Shown here one piece after another: positions 36,328 through 45,179 of a stretch of 64,000 bases of DNA. The stretch covers positions 425,222-489,221 of the forward strand of contig CP051244.1 of the NCBI GenBank assembly GCA_017795045.1. The letters run 5' to 3'. Under the pieces are notes generated by a model. It was given only the letters and a program-made list of their open reading frames with translations, ran no database searches and was not told the origin of the DNA. A program made the translations under genes and the position numbers. Numbering within the stretch: position 1 is the first letter of the stretch; the number at the start of each line of letters is the position of its first letter. Source of the stretch: Allomuricauda sp. (GTDB lineage Bacteria > Bacteroidota > Bacteroidia > Flavobacteriales > Flavobacteriaceae).

Positions 36328-36990
36328 ATGGAACAGGCCATTACCATTTTAATCTACATCCATGCCTTTTTTGGCGGGGTGGGACTGCTCACCGGTATTG
36401 GGAGCATTATTGTAAAAAAGGGAAGCTCCCTGCACAAAAAATTGGGCAGGGTGTTTTCTTATGCCATGATAACAAGTTCGTCCATGGCCATGTTCATCTC
36501 GCAAATGCCCAACCACAAAAACCTATTCCTGTTCCTCATTGGACTGTTCACCATTTATATGGTGCTGGCCGGGAACAGGGCCCTCACCTTTAAGGACAGG
36601 GCCAAGAAAAAGGCAGATTTTCGGGATAAATCCATTTCTGGCCTGATGTTGGCCGCATCTGTGGTTATGATCGTGATCGGAAGCATTGGGGTATTCCAGC
36701 AATTGGACGGGGCGGTTCTCTATATTTTCTTTGGAGGGTTTGGGGCTTTTCTTTCGCTCAGTGATTTTTGGATGTTCCGAACCTTTTCCAAGAAGAAAAA
36801 TGCTTGGCTCATCAGCCATTTAGGGCGAATGAATGGAGCTTTGATCGCATCCATAACGGCATTTCTGGTGGTGGGCACGGGCATACAATCGCTCATCGTC
36901 TGGATCGCCCCTACCGTGTTGGGAACCCTTTACACCACCTATTGGAATATAAAGATCAGACGGCCCAAAAGTAAATCTGCGCAAGCGTAG
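36328..36990 (+). CDS. DUF2306-like integral membrane protein
   Basis: 220 residues from the ATG at 36328 (MEQAITILIYIHAFFGGVG). Six or seven hydrophobic segments fill the protein, with the pattern IHAFFGGVGLLTG and KKGSSLHKKLGRVF near the start, and HLGRMNGALIASITAF near the end, all usual for DUF2306 membrane proteins. Conserved His residues in these segments recall haem-binding membrane proteins, but this is inference. It lies 40 bases before a Crp/Fnr gene. Confidence 0.75.
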   Translation: MEQAITILIYIHAFFGGVGLLTGIGSIIVKKGSSLHKKLGRVFSYAMITSSSMAMFISQMPNHKNLFLFLIGLFTIYMVLAGNRALTFKDRAKKKADFRDKSISGLMLAASVVMIVIGSIGVFQQLDGAVLYIFFGGFGAFLSLSDFWMFRTFSKKKNAWLISHLGRMNGALIASITAFLVVGTGIQSLIVWIAPTVLGTLYTTYWNIKIRRPKSKSAQA

Positions 36991-37030
36991 GTCTTTGCAA
37001 TCCCTATCATTAGTATCTTTAGGGCAGCCC

Positions 37031-37588
37031 ATGAAAGAAGTGCTGCAACACATATTGCCCGAGGACAAGGTGGAACAACTGCTCGCCATAGGCCAGGTGA
37101 AAACCCTACAAAAGGGCGATTACTTTGTCCGGGCGGGGGAAATCCCCAAAGGCTTTGCCTTTGTAAAGTCGGGGTTGTTCAGATATGTGTACATCACCCC
37201 CAAGGGGAACGAGTTCACCAAGGGCATCATCATGGAGGATGATTTTATCAGCTCCTATTCAGCCATGACCTCCAATAACCCTTCCCATTTTTTTATCGAG
37301 GCGATGGAGGATGCCGAGATATTGGTCATTCCCTACCCAAAATGGCTCGCACTTTTTGAAACGGATGTGTTTTGGGTGAAATTCTTGTTGAAATCCATTG
37401 AAAAGGGATTTTCCAAAAAGGAAAAAAGGGAGCGGGACCTCTTGCTGTTGAATGCCGAAACCCGATATCTGGATTTTTTAGAGGAATATCCCAACATCGA
37501 CAAAAGGATCAACCAGACCATTATTGCCTCTTATCTGGGCATTCAGCCGGAAAGCCTCAGCCGCATCCGGAAAAATATGCAGACTTAA
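37031..37588 (+). CDS. Crp/Fnr family transcriptional regulator
   Basis: 185 residues from the ATG at 37031. A cyclic-nucleotide-binding-like beta-roll fills residues 15-115 (GDYFVRAGEIPKGFAFVKSGLFR), followed by a dimer helix and a C-terminal winged helix-turn-helix (INQTIIASYLGIQPESLSRIRK). The roll lacks a clear phosphate-binding Arg-Ser pair, as in most Bacteroidota members, so the ligand is unknown. TATCTTTA at 37013-37020 may be its -7 box. Confidence 0.92.
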   Translation: MKEVLQHILPEDKVEQLLAIGQVKTLQKGDYFVRAGEIPKGFAFVKSGLFRYVYITPKGNEFTKGIIMEDDFISSYSAMTSNNPSHFFIEAMEDAEILVIPYPKWLALFETDVFWVKFLLKSIEKGFSKKEKRERDLLLLNAETRYLDFLEEYPNIDKRINQTIIASYLGIQPESLSRIRKNMQT

Positions 37589-37620
37589 CATACATCAATG
37601 CAGCGCTGGTTTCACGAATT

Positions 37621-37628
37621 TACTTTTG
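37621..37628 (+). promoter_or_regulatory. Possible -7 box of the SDR gene
   Basis: TACTTTTG fits TAnnTTTG and lies 18 bases before the ATG at 37646. Confidence 0.4.
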
Positions 37629-37645
37629 GTGCGTATCAATTGTAA

Positions 37646-38404
37646 ATGCAAAAAAACATGAAACTATCCGGCAACACCATTTTGATCACGGGCGGAAGTT
37701 CGGGCATTGGCCTTGAACTCAGCAAACGCTTGATCAACAACCAAAACAAGGTCATCATCTGCGGGCGTTCCCCACAAAAGTTGGAACGGGCCAAAGCAGA
37801 GCTTCCCCAACTGGAAACCATCCAATGCGACCTTTCCCAAAAAGAGCAATGCAAAGCATTGGCCCAAGAAGTGATGGAGAAGTACCCTGAAACCAATGTA
37901 CTCATCAACAATGCGGCCTTGGTCCATAAGGTTGATTTTCTCACCACGGACCACATTATGGAAATGGCGGAACAGGAAGTGGAGACGAATTTTTTGGCCC
38001 CGCTTCGGCTGATCCATTTTCTGTATCCGCAATTGCAACAAAACGCAGATGCACACATCATCAATGTCACCACCGGCCTTATTTACACCCCTCGGGCAGA
38101 TTATCCTTTTTACAATGCCACAAAAGCAGCCCTCCACTCCTTCACCCAAGTCTTCCGGAGCAAAACGGAAACTGGTAAGGTGCGGACCGTTGAGGTCATG
38201 TTCCCAGCGGTGAACACCCCATGGCACAAGGGTAATCCGCCCAAAATCGCCATCTCCACCGAAAAAGCTGTGGATGGAATGCTTGCAGGGCTACAAAAAG
38301 GCAGTCCCGAGGTGAGGATTGCAGGCGTAAAATTGCTTTACAAAATCTCAAGGATCGCCCCAAAGTTCGCTTTCAACAAAATAAACAGTCTTGCAGATGC
38401 GTGA
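37646..38404 (+). CDS. Short-chain dehydrogenase/reductase (DltE-like)
   Basis: 252 residues. The nucleotide-binding motif TGGSSGIG, the NNAA motif, the catalytic Ser region (INVTTGLIYTPRA) and the YxxxK pair (YNATKAAL) are all present. The ICGRSP segment with Arg after the second strand suggests NADPH preference. A Thr stands where many SDRs have the catalytic Ser. Substrate unknown. It follows the Crp/Fnr gene by 57 bases in the same direction and may be its target. Confidence 0.92.
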   Translation: MQKNMKLSGNTILITGGSSGIGLELSKRLINNQNKVIICGRSPQKLERAKAELPQLETIQCDLSQKEQCKALAQEVMEKYPETNVLINNAALVHKVDFLTTDHIMEMAEQEVETNFLAPLRLIHFLYPQLQQNADAHIINVTTGLIYTPRADYPFYNATKAALHSFTQVFRSKTETGKVRTVEVMFPAVNTPWHKGNPPKIAISTEKAVDGMLAGLQKGSPEVRIAGVKLLYKISRIAPKFAFNKINSLADA

Positions 38405-38430
38405 TTTCACACCCGTCCAAACTAAAATCA

Positions 38431-38458
38431 AAAAAGGCACCCCGAAAGGTGCCTTTTT
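38431..38458. terminator. Bidirectional terminator
   Basis: AAAAAGGCACC and GGTGCCTTTTT form an 11-bp stem with a 6-base loop between the convergent SDR gene and the next leftward gene. Confidence 0.9.
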
Positions 38459-38475
38459 CATTTGCTCAAAACATG

Positions 38476-39039
38476 TTAATTGCCAAAACTGTTGGCCAAT
38501 CGTGGTTTGGGACTTTTGCTCCCTTTAAACAAATCCGATAACGGTTTAAAGTGTCGCTTCCACTGGTAGGGAGCAAAGTCAAACCATAATTTTGCCTCGG
38601 CCAATTCGTTTCCATCAATTTCAAAGCCATTTTCCACGGCAAAGTCCAAGCTGTCAAAAGAGTTGGCAGATTCTTCCACCCCATCCCTATAGATGAACTG
38701 GTTGCCCCAGCCGGCCAAATAAAAGCGTAGGGCGGTATATTTTCCCTTCGGCAGGGCTAGCAGGCTCTTGGAACGTAGGAAACATCCCGAAGCGATACCT
38801 TTGAGCACCACAGGGTTCTGTCCTGGAAAATCCACGACCTGGTGTTCTTTCCCATCCATATCCACGGCTGCCAATTTTACAATGTTCAGGGTCATTTCAG
38901 AAACCTTGAGCGAGGTGGCCGCATTGTTTTTCATGATCAGCTCCTTGCTTCCGTTCTGTGGCGCGTACCAATCGGCCATGATGCTGGGCGTGAAAGGTAC
39001 TGTGCTCCATATTGTTGGATAAAATCTTGTCTTTTTCAT
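38476..39039 (-). CDS. Uncharacterised protein, DUF4382-like
   Basis: 187 residues from the ATG at 39039 (MKKTRFYPTIW). I do not recognise it with certainty. The middle, with PVVLKGIASG then LLALPKGKYTALRFYLAGWGNQFIYRDG and a later acidic strand LWFDFAPYQW, resembles DUF4382, a beta-rich domain usually found in lipoproteins. There is no signal peptide or lipobox here, so the protein may be cytoplasmic or the start may be wrong. The gene stands alone and ends at a terminator. Confidence 0.7.
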   Translation of the reverse strand: MKKTRFYPTIWSTVPFTPSIMADWYAPQNGSKELIMKNNAATSLKVSEMTLNIVKLAAVDMDGKEHQVVDFPGQNPVVLKGIASGCFLRSKSLLALPKGKYTALRFYLAGWGNQFIYRDGVEESANSFDSLDFAVENGFEIDGNELAEAKLWFDFAPYQWKRHFKPLSDLFKGSKSPKPRLANSFGN

Positions 39040-39215
39040 AATCCTGTATATTAAAATTATACAAGGGCAAAGTTGCGGTGGATTTGAAATGCGTGCGTCC
39101 ATAGAATTCACCAGTTTCTATGCTGTATTACCCATATGATGGAATTTAGGCTTATTTTAGGTTAATATTTTGTAAACTATCCTTTCTTTGTGACGCAACA
39201 ACCGACCAAAGTCCC

Positions 39216-39947
39216 ATGAAAGTCAATTATTTTTTTCTGCTTCTGGCCTTGGTTGCCGAAATCATTGGGACCATTGGTGGCTTTGGGTCTTCGGTCTTTT
39301 TTGTGCCCTTGGGCAACTTTTACTTTGATTTTTATTCGGTATTGGGCATGACGGCCATTTTCCATCTGTCCAGCAACCTGAGCAAGATCTTTTTGTTCAA
39401 GAAAGGGTTGGACAAAAAACTCTTGCTGTACATAGGGGTTCCCTCTGTATTTTTTGTGATTGCCGGCGGATTTCTCTCAAAACTGGTGGATGGCTATGCC
39501 CTTACCGTGGTTCTCGGTGTTTTCTTGGTGGTCTTTAGCCTATTGTTCCTCATTAAAAAAGAGATCGTGGTGCTGCCCAATAAACGGAATGCGGTCATCG
39601 GGGGGACACTTTCGGGCTTTTCCGCAGGGCTTTTGGGAACCGGCGGTGCCATACGGGGGTTGACGATGGCCGCTTTCAATCTGGAAAAGCATGCGTTTAT
39701 TGCCACTTCGGCATTTATTGATTTTTTGATTGATTTTTCCCGAACCTTTGTCTACTATAACAACGGATATATCGGGAAACAGGAACTCACCTACCTCCCC
39801 TTTTTGTTCGCCATTGGGTTGATAGGGACCTATTTGGGCAAAAAGATACTGGCGTACATTCCACAAGACAAATTTAGGAGCTTGAGCCTGCTGTTCATTC
39901 TTCTAATCGGTCTGGCCACCTTGATACAGTTGATGGTGGCAAAGTGA
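39216..39947 (+). CDS. TauE/SafE family permease
   Basis: 243 residues with about eight membrane segments. The family's repeated glycine-rich motif occurs near the start of each half (TIGGFGSSVFFVPLG and GLLGTGGAIRGLTMAAF). TauE/SafE proteins export sulphite, sulphoacetate or other organic anions; the substrate here is unknown. It ends three bases before the convergent MarR gene, so the two transcripts meet without a clear terminator. Confidence 0.9.
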   Translation: MKVNYFFLLLALVAEIIGTIGGFGSSVFFVPLGNFYFDFYSVLGMTAIFHLSSNLSKIFLFKKGLDKKLLLYIGVPSVFFVIAGGFLSKLVDGYALTVVLGVFLVVFSLLFLIKKEIVVLPNKRNAVIGGTLSGFSAGLLGTGGAIRGLTMAAFNLEKHAFIATSAFIDFLIDFSRTFVYYNNGYIGKQELTYLPFLFAIGLIGTYLGKKILAYIPQDKFRSLSLLFILLIGLATLIQLMVAK

Positions 39948-39949
39948 CC

Positions 39950-40396
39950 TTAACTTTGCTCGTAGTTCTCCCCTATTTGGTCCAAGACCTTTAAAAAGAT
40001 CTCAAACTCATTTGGCCCCAGATTTTTTACTGCCAATTTCCGCAATTGGAGCGCGTGCGGCAATACGAGGTCAATCACCTCTTGACCTTTGGAGGTAAAC
40101 TCCAGCTTAAATCGTTTTTGGTCGCCATCAAAACGGGTTTTGGCAATCCAGCCCTTTCGTTCCAACCCACCAATGACCCGTGAAGTTGTGGCCCTATTCC
40201 GAAAATTGCTACGCACAATGTCCCGTTGGCTGGCCTCATCGCCCAACTCATAGATGCGGTGCAAGATCACCCACTGTTCAATCGTCATTTCAACACCCAA
40301 CTCCTCAAAGGTTCTCAAATAAGCGTCTTGAATCTTGCGAAGGACCAAATCCAAGTGCAATCCAATCCCCTGTATGTCATCTATATGGTTAAGCAT
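39950..40396 (-). CDS. MarR family transcriptional regulator
   Basis: 148 residues with the winged helix-turn-helix of the family: EQWVILHRIYELGDEASQRDI, then RATTSRVIGGLERKGWI and a wing with RFDGDQKRFKLEFTSKG. It is divergent from the hppD-hmgA-fahA operon. MarR-type regulators commonly repress aromatic catabolism until an intermediate binds, so homogentisate or 4-hydroxyphenylpyruvate would be plausible ligands (inference). Palindromes overlapping both promoters support autoregulation and control of hppD. Confidence 0.93.
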   Translation of the reverse strand: MLNHIDDIQGIGLHLDLVLRKIQDAYLRTFEELGVEMTIEQWVILHRIYELGDEASQRDIVRSNFRNRATTSRVIGGLERKGWIAKTRFDGDQKRFKLEFTSKGQEVIDLVLPHALQLRKLAVKNLGPNEFEIFLKVLDQIGENYEQS

Positions 40397-40398
40397 CT

Positions 40399-40420
40399 TT
40401 TTTGTGTTCCAACAAAAATA
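40399..40420 (-). promoter_or_regulatory. -7 box of the MarR gene with overlapping palindrome
   Basis: On the minus strand TATTTTTG (40420-40413) fits TAnnTTTG and lies 16 bases before the MarR ATG. It overlaps an inverted repeat, TTTTTGT (40399-40405) and ACAAAAA (40412-40418) with a 6-base centre, a candidate autoregulatory operator. Confidence 0.55.
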
Positions 40421-40519
40421 GGGATTCCCTTTTTATGGGTCTTGCCCTTCCCTGTACCATGGCTCCCAATTTTAACCTAAAATTTAACGGAGAAAACGAT
40501 TTCGTTCCATTTAAATAAT

Positions 40520-40547
40520 TATTTTTGTTGCATTAACAACAAAATTA
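40520..40547. promoter_or_regulatory. Operator-like palindrome with opposing -7 boxes in front of hppD
   Basis: TTTTGTTG and CAACAAAA form an 8-bp inverted repeat around CATTAA. The rightward -7 box TATTTTTG (40520-40527) enters from the left and a leftward -7 box TAATTTTG (40547-40540 on the minus strand) from the right. A repressor bound here would block both promoters. The best candidate is the adjacent MarR protein. Binding is inferred. Confidence 0.6.
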
Positions 40548-40573
40548 TTTGAGAACTCAAAATATTCATCATC

Positions 40574-41707
40574 ATGGAAACATCAACACTTCACAAAACA
40601 TCCGATCAGGCAACAGATTTTATGCCGATAAACGGTACAGATTATATTGAGCTTTACGTAGGCAACTCCAAACAAGCAGCACATTTCTATAAAACCGCCT
40701 TTGGTTTCCAATCTCTGGCCTATGCCGGGCTGGAAACCGGGTTAAAAGACCGTGAAAGCTATGTGGTGGTACAGGATAAAATCCGATTGATCCTTACCTC
40801 TCCCCTAAAAAGCGGGACCCAAATTGGAAAACATATTGACCAACATGGCGATGGGGTAAAAGTAGTAGCCCTGTGGGTAGACGATGCTACCTATGCCTAT
40901 AACGCAGCCATGGAACGTGGCGCCAAATCGTACATGGAGCCCAAAGTGGAAGAAGACGCTACGGGAAAAGTGGTACGCTCCGGTATATACACTTATGGTG
41001 AAACCGTGCATGTTTTTGTGGAACGCAAAGATTACGATGGGGTATTTCTTCCTGGCTTCAAAAAATGGGAAACCCCAGATTACAACCCTACTTCCACCGG
41101 TCTAAAATATGTTGATCATATGGTGGGCAATGTAGGTTGGAACAAGATGGACCACTGGATAGGGTTCTACGAAAACGTCTTGGGTTTCAAGAACATCCTT
41201 TCTTTTGATGACAATGACATCTCCACTGAATATACTGCCTTGATGAGCAAGGTGATGAGCAATGGCAATGGCCGTATCAAATTCCCCATCAATGAACCTG
41301 CGGAAGGAAAGAAAAAATCACAAGTAGAGGAATACCTCGATTTTTATGAAGGGGAAGGGGTACAGCACATCGCCGTGGCTACGGACGACATCATCCAGAC
41401 CGTCCGAGATCTTAGAAGTCGCGGAGTTGAATTCCTACGTGTACCGGACACCTACTACGAGGCCGTGACCGACCGTGTGGGCAAAATAGATGAAGATATT
41501 GCCCCTTTGAAAGAGCTGGGTATTTTAGTGGATCGTGATGATGAGGGCTATTTGCTACAAATCTTCACCCGTCCCGTGGAACCCAGACCCACCATGTTCT
41601 TTGAAATCATTCAAAGAAAGGGTGCACAATCATTTGGAAAAGGTAACTTTAAGGCACTGTTCGAAGCCATTGAGCGCGAACAAGAGCTTCGGGGAACATT
41701 GCATTAA
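40574..41707 (+). CDS. hppD: 4-hydroxyphenylpyruvate dioxygenase
   Basis: 377 residues, the usual length. It converts 4-hydroxyphenylpyruvate to homogentisate with non-haem Fe(II) and O2. The C-terminal vicinal-oxygen-chelate domain keeps the iron ligands: His in VDHMVGNV, His in VQHIAVAT and Glu in FFEIIQRKG. It is the first gene of the tyrosine degradation operon and is preceded by a promoter overlapped by a palindrome. Confidence 0.97.
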   Translation: METSTLHKTSDQATDFMPINGTDYIELYVGNSKQAAHFYKTAFGFQSLAYAGLETGLKDRESYVVVQDKIRLILTSPLKSGTQIGKHIDQHGDGVKVVALWVDDATYAYNAAMERGAKSYMEPKVEEDATGKVVRSGIYTYGETVHVFVERKDYDGVFLPGFKKWETPDYNPTSTGLKYVDHMVGNVGWNKMDHWIGFYENVLGFKNILSFDDNDISTEYTALMSKVMSNGNGRIKFPINEPAEGKKKSQVEEYLDFYEGEGVQHIAVATDDIIQTVRDLRSRGVEFLRVPDTYYEAVTDRVGKIDEDIAPLKELGILVDRDDEGYLLQIFTRPVEPRPTMFFEIIQRKGAQSFGKGNFKALFEAIEREQELRGTLH

Positions 41708-41793
41708 TAGTTGTAAATTATAAATATTGAATTTTAAGTAGGGCAGTGTACCCACTATTCAACACTTAGCACTGATAACTTAAAACTTAAAAA

Positions 41794-42951
41794 ATGCCTA
41801 TCTATCATAAACTCGGGAAAATACCGCAAAAGCGGCACACCCAATTCGAGAAACCCAAGGGCGGGCTCTATTATGAGCAATTGTTCGGCACTATAGGTTT
41901 TGATGGGATGTCGTCCCTGCTTTACCATATCCATCGCCCTACACAGGTAAAGGAGATTGGCCAGGCCGTGGATGTACGTCCCAAGATTGCAGTGGACAAG
42001 AACATCACCAGTCGCAAGCTCATTGGTTTTGATGTGAAACCCAAGGACGATTTCTTGGAATCCCGTGAACCGCTTTTGGTCAACAATGATGTCCATATTG
42101 GACTGGCGGCTCCCAGAAAATCCCTTACGGCGTATTTCTATAAAAATGCCGATGCGGATGAGATGCTGTTCATTCACAAAGGTTCTGGGACCCTAAAGAC
42201 CTTTTTGGGCAATATCCCTTTTGAATATGGGGACTACCTCATCATTCCTCGTGGAATGATTTATCAGATTGAGTTTGACACGGAGGACAATCGCATCCTC
42301 TATGCCGAATCTTTTCACCCCATGTACACACCAAAGCGCTATCGGAATTGGTTTGGTCAATTATTGGAGCATTCGCCTTTCTGCGAACGGGACTATAAAT
42401 TGCCACAAGACTTGGAGTCCCATGATGAGACCGGGGAGTTTTTGATGAAAATCAAAAAGGAAGGCATGTTGCACCAGTTGGTCTACGCGACCCATCCTTT
42501 TGACGTAGTGGGTTGGGATGGCTACAATTATCCGTACGGTTTTTCCATTCATAATTTTGAACCTATCACGGGCCGGGTACATCAACCACCACCAGTGCAC
42601 CAAACCTTTGAAACGAGTGCCTTTGTGGTATGCTCCTTCTGTCCACGGTTGTACGATTATCATCCAAAGGCCATTCCAGCACCTTACAACCACTCTAACA
42701 TAGATTCTGATGAAGTGCTGTACTATGTGGATGGTGATTTTATGAGCCGTACCGGAATTGGGCCGGGATATATTTCACTGCATCCTGCCGGGATTCCACA
42801 CGGACCACACCCCGGAACCTACGAAGCCAGTATTGGTAAAAAGGGCACCGAGGAACTCGCCGTGATGATAGACACTTTTAAACCATTAAAGATAACCGAG
42901 AATGCCCTCAAGATTGACGATGGCAAGTATTACAAATCTTGGGTGGAGTAA
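41794..42951 (+). CDS. hmgA: Homogentisate 1,2-dioxygenase
   Basis: 385 residues, shorter than the roughly 440 of the human or Pseudomonas enzyme but usual for Bacteroidota. It opens the ring of homogentisate to maleylacetoacetate. The double-stranded beta-helix holds the family's metal region: NIDSDEVLYYVDGDFM and SLHPAGIPHGPHPG. The second gene of the operon, 86 bases after hppD. A maleylacetoacetate isomerase gene is not present in the window. Confidence 0.95.
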   Translation: MPIYHKLGKIPQKRHTQFEKPKGGLYYEQLFGTIGFDGMSSLLYHIHRPTQVKEIGQAVDVRPKIAVDKNITSRKLIGFDVKPKDDFLESREPLLVNNDVHIGLAAPRKSLTAYFYKNADADEMLFIHKGSGTLKTFLGNIPFEYGDYLIIPRGMIYQIEFDTEDNRILYAESFHPMYTPKRYRNWFGQLLEHSPFCERDYKLPQDLESHDETGEFLMKIKKEGMLHQLVYATHPFDVVGWDGYNYPYGFSIHNFEPITGRVHQPPPVHQTFETSAFVVCSFCPRLYDYHPKAIPAPYNHSNIDSDEVLYYVDGDFMSRTGIGPGYISLHPAGIPHGPHPGTYEASIGKKGTEELAVMIDTFKPLKITENALKIDDGKYYKSWVE

Positions 42952-42963
42952 AATTAAAGTACG

Positions 42964-43045
42964 GTCATTTCGAAATGAGTCCTGATAGCATCGGGACGAT
43001 TGAGAAATCCCAATTTACAGATTTCTCACATTCGTTCGAAATGAC
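42964..43045. repeat. Composite inverted repeat between hmgA and fahA
   Basis: The outer arms GTCATTTCGAA (42964-42974) and TTCGAAATGAC (43035-43045) match over 11 bases. Inside are TGAGAAATC/GATTTCTCA (43001-43009 and 43020-43028) and a smaller stem CCTGAT/ATCGGG (42981-42995, one G-T pair). The whole can fold into a branched hairpin. It looks like one copy of a dispersed intergenic repeat of the kind seen in other Flavobacteriaceae. Confidence 0.75.
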
Positions 43046-43053
43046 ATAAATAG

Positions 43054-43073
43054 ATTCCCACCTACGCGGGAAT
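43054..43073. repeat. ATTCCC-N8-GGGAAT element
   Basis: ATTCCC and GGGAAT flank eight bases. The pattern equals the dRS3 consensus described in Neisseria, where it is a target for phage integration. Its presence here directly after another repeat suggests a repeat hot spot, but short palindromes of this kind also arise independently. Confidence 0.6.
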
Positions 43074-43089
43074 GATATAAACACCATTT

Positions 43090-44310
43090 ATGATCATAGA
43101 TATCCCTGAAAATTCAGACTTTTCAATCCATAATATCCCATTTGGGATTTTTTCCACCAAAAACCGAAGCCCACGGGCCGGAGTTGCCATAGGAGACCAT
43201 ATTTTGGATTTGGTCGCCGTGGCGGAGTTGGATGTTTTCGATTTTAATGTAGCCGTTCTGGAACGGGAAGACCTCAATGATTTTATTTCGTTGGGAAAAG
43301 AAATCACCTCAAGGGTCAGGAAAAAAATCCAATATTGGCTCAAGGACGATACTTCCCCATTGGCCGGCAAACCTGAATTGTTCGTAAAACAATCCGAAGC
43401 GCAAATGCACATGCCGGTCTGCGTTGGTGATTATACTGACTTTTATTCCAGCATTGAGCATGCCACCAATGTGGGCAAAATGTTCCGCGATCCGGAAAAT
43501 GCCCTGTTGCCCAACTGGAAGCACATTCCTGTGGGCTATCATGGCCGGGCCAGTTCCATTGTGGTGAGTGGCCAACCCATTCACAGACCTAAAGGGCAAA
43601 CCCTGCCAAAAGACGCCAACACTCCTGTTTTTGGACCCTCCCAACGACTGGACTTTGAACTGGAGATGGGATTTGTGGTGGGCAAGAACACTGATTTGGG
43701 CGAAAGTGTATCCACCAAGGAAGCGGAAGACTACATTTTTGGACTGGTGTTGTTCAATGATTGGTCTGCACGGGATATTCAAAAATGGGAATATGTGCCA
43801 TTGGGTCCATTCTTGGCCAAGAACTTCGCTTCTTCCATTTCCCCCTGGATCGTTACTTTGGATGCTTTGGAACCATTCCGGGTGGCCGGACCTGAACAAG
43901 AGCCCAAGGTGCTTCCCTACTTGGAATATGAAGGAAAGAAAAACTACGACATCAACCTTGAAGTGGGCATCACCCCGGACGGAAGTGATGAAACCACTGT
44001 TTGCCATAGTAACTTCAAATACATGTATTGGAATATGGCACAACAATTGGCACATCACACCGTGAACGGTTGCAACATCCATGTGGGTGATATGATGGCC
44101 TCCGGCACTATTTCCGGAAAAGATGAAAACTCCTATGGTTCCATGTTGGAGCTGGCCTGGATGGGTACCAAACCTGTACAACTGAACGATGGTTCCGAGC
44201 GCAAGTTCATCAATGATGGCGATACCGTGACCCTTCGCGGTTATGCACAAAAAGAAGCCATACGGGTTGGTTTTGGAGCCGTTTCCACTAAAGTATTGCC
44301 TGCAAAATGA
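43090..44310 (+). CDS. fahA: Fumarylacetoacetase
   Basis: 406 residues. It hydrolyses fumarylacetoacetate to fumarate and acetoacetate, the last step of tyrosine degradation. Family motifs: YTDFYSSIEHATNVGKMFR with the catalytic His, YHGRASS, RLDFELEMGFVVG with the metal-binding Glu pair, NDWSARDIQKWEYVPLGPF and GTISGKDENSYGSMLEL. It follows hmgA after a 138-base gap containing two repeats and overlaps the next gene by four bases. Confidence 0.97.
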   Translation: MIIDIPENSDFSIHNIPFGIFSTKNRSPRAGVAIGDHILDLVAVAELDVFDFNVAVLEREDLNDFISLGKEITSRVRKKIQYWLKDDTSPLAGKPELFVKQSEAQMHMPVCVGDYTDFYSSIEHATNVGKMFRDPENALLPNWKHIPVGYHGRASSIVVSGQPIHRPKGQTLPKDANTPVFGPSQRLDFELEMGFVVGKNTDLGESVSTKEAEDYIFGLVLFNDWSARDIQKWEYVPLGPFLAKNFASSISPWIVTLDALEPFRVAGPEQEPKVLPYLEYEGKKNYDINLEVGITPDGSDETTVCHSNFKYMYWNMAQQLAHHTVNGCNIHVGDMMASGTISGKDENSYGSMLELAWMGTKPVQLNDGSERKFINDGDTVTLRGYAQKEAIRVGFGAVSTKVLPAK

Positions 44311-45176
44311 CCAAGACCGTAGACCCAAACCAAATTTCGCAACCTGAGCTCCACAGTATCATGCTGACTGCAGTGGCGCCAAGGCCCATCTGTTTTGCCA
44401 GTACCGTGGATAAAGAGGGCAATGTAAACCTGAGCCCGTTCAGTTTTTTCAATGTATTCAGTTCCAATCCACCCGTGATGATCTTTTCACCTGCACGCAG
44501 CGGTAGGGACAATAGCCTGAAACATACCCACGAGAATGTCAAGGAGGTCCCCGAAGTGGTCATCAATATCGTCAACCACGACATGGTGGAACAAATGTCC
44601 TTGTCCAGCACAGCCTATGACAAAGGCGTGAACGAGTTCATAAAAGCTGGCTTCACCCAAGTGCCTAGTGAAAAAGTAAGACCTCCCCGTGTGGGCGAAG
44701 CCCCTGTTTCATTTGAATGTAGTGTAATGGAGGTCATTGAACTGGCCCAAACCCCGGGAGCTGGCAATTTGATTATGGCCAAGGTGGAACTAATCCATAT
44801 CAACGAAGCCTATTTTACCAATGGTATTTTGGACACCGAAAAATTGGATTTGGTAGGCCGTATGGGAGGCAGTTGGTATATCAGGGCCTCGAAGGATGCC
44901 CTTTTTGAAATTCCCAAGCCACTTCGCACCAAAGGTATGGGCGTGGATGCGCTGCCCAAGGGTATTCGGGAAAGTGAAGTACTCACGGGAAACAATCTAG
45001 GGCGATTGGGAAATATGGAACAACTTCCTTCCAAGCAAGATGTGAAGAACATCTCCCAAGCACCTGAAGTAAAAACATTGTCCAAGATTGATTTGCACCG
45101 CTTGGCACAGCGAGTTTTGGAAGAAGGAAATGCCCAGAAGGCCATGTCCATTTTGTTGCATGCAGAAACACTATAA
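44307..45176 (+). CDS. Flavin reductase-like (FMN-binding split barrel) protein
   Basis: 289 residues. The split-barrel domain (about 15-200) has the flavin-binding patterns TAVAPRPICFASTVD and FFNVFSSNPPVMIFSPA. The last 80 residues form a separate charged helical tail. Its ATG overlaps the fahA stop by four bases, so translational coupling with the tyrosine operon is likely. No step of the known pathway needs such a protein; protection from quinone by-products of homogentisate or a flavin-dependent side reaction are possible roles (inference). Confidence 0.87.
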   Translation: MTKTVDPNQISQPELHSIMLTAVAPRPICFASTVDKEGNVNLSPFSFFNVFSSNPPVMIFSPARSGRDNSLKHTHENVKEVPEVVINIVNHDMVEQMSLSSTAYDKGVNEFIKAGFTQVPSEKVRPPRVGEAPVSFECSVMEVIELAQTPGAGNLIMAKVELIHINEAYFTNGILDTEKLDLVGRMGGSWYIRASKDALFEIPKPLRTKGMGVDALPKGIRESEVLTGNNLGRLGNMEQLPSKQDVKNISQAPEVKTLSKIDLHRLAQRVLEEGNAQKAMSILLHAETL

Positions 45177-45179
45177 TTC

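Noticed and set aside
43309..44328. Minus-strand open frame of 339 codons
   Set aside because: Antisense to fahA, which is certain.
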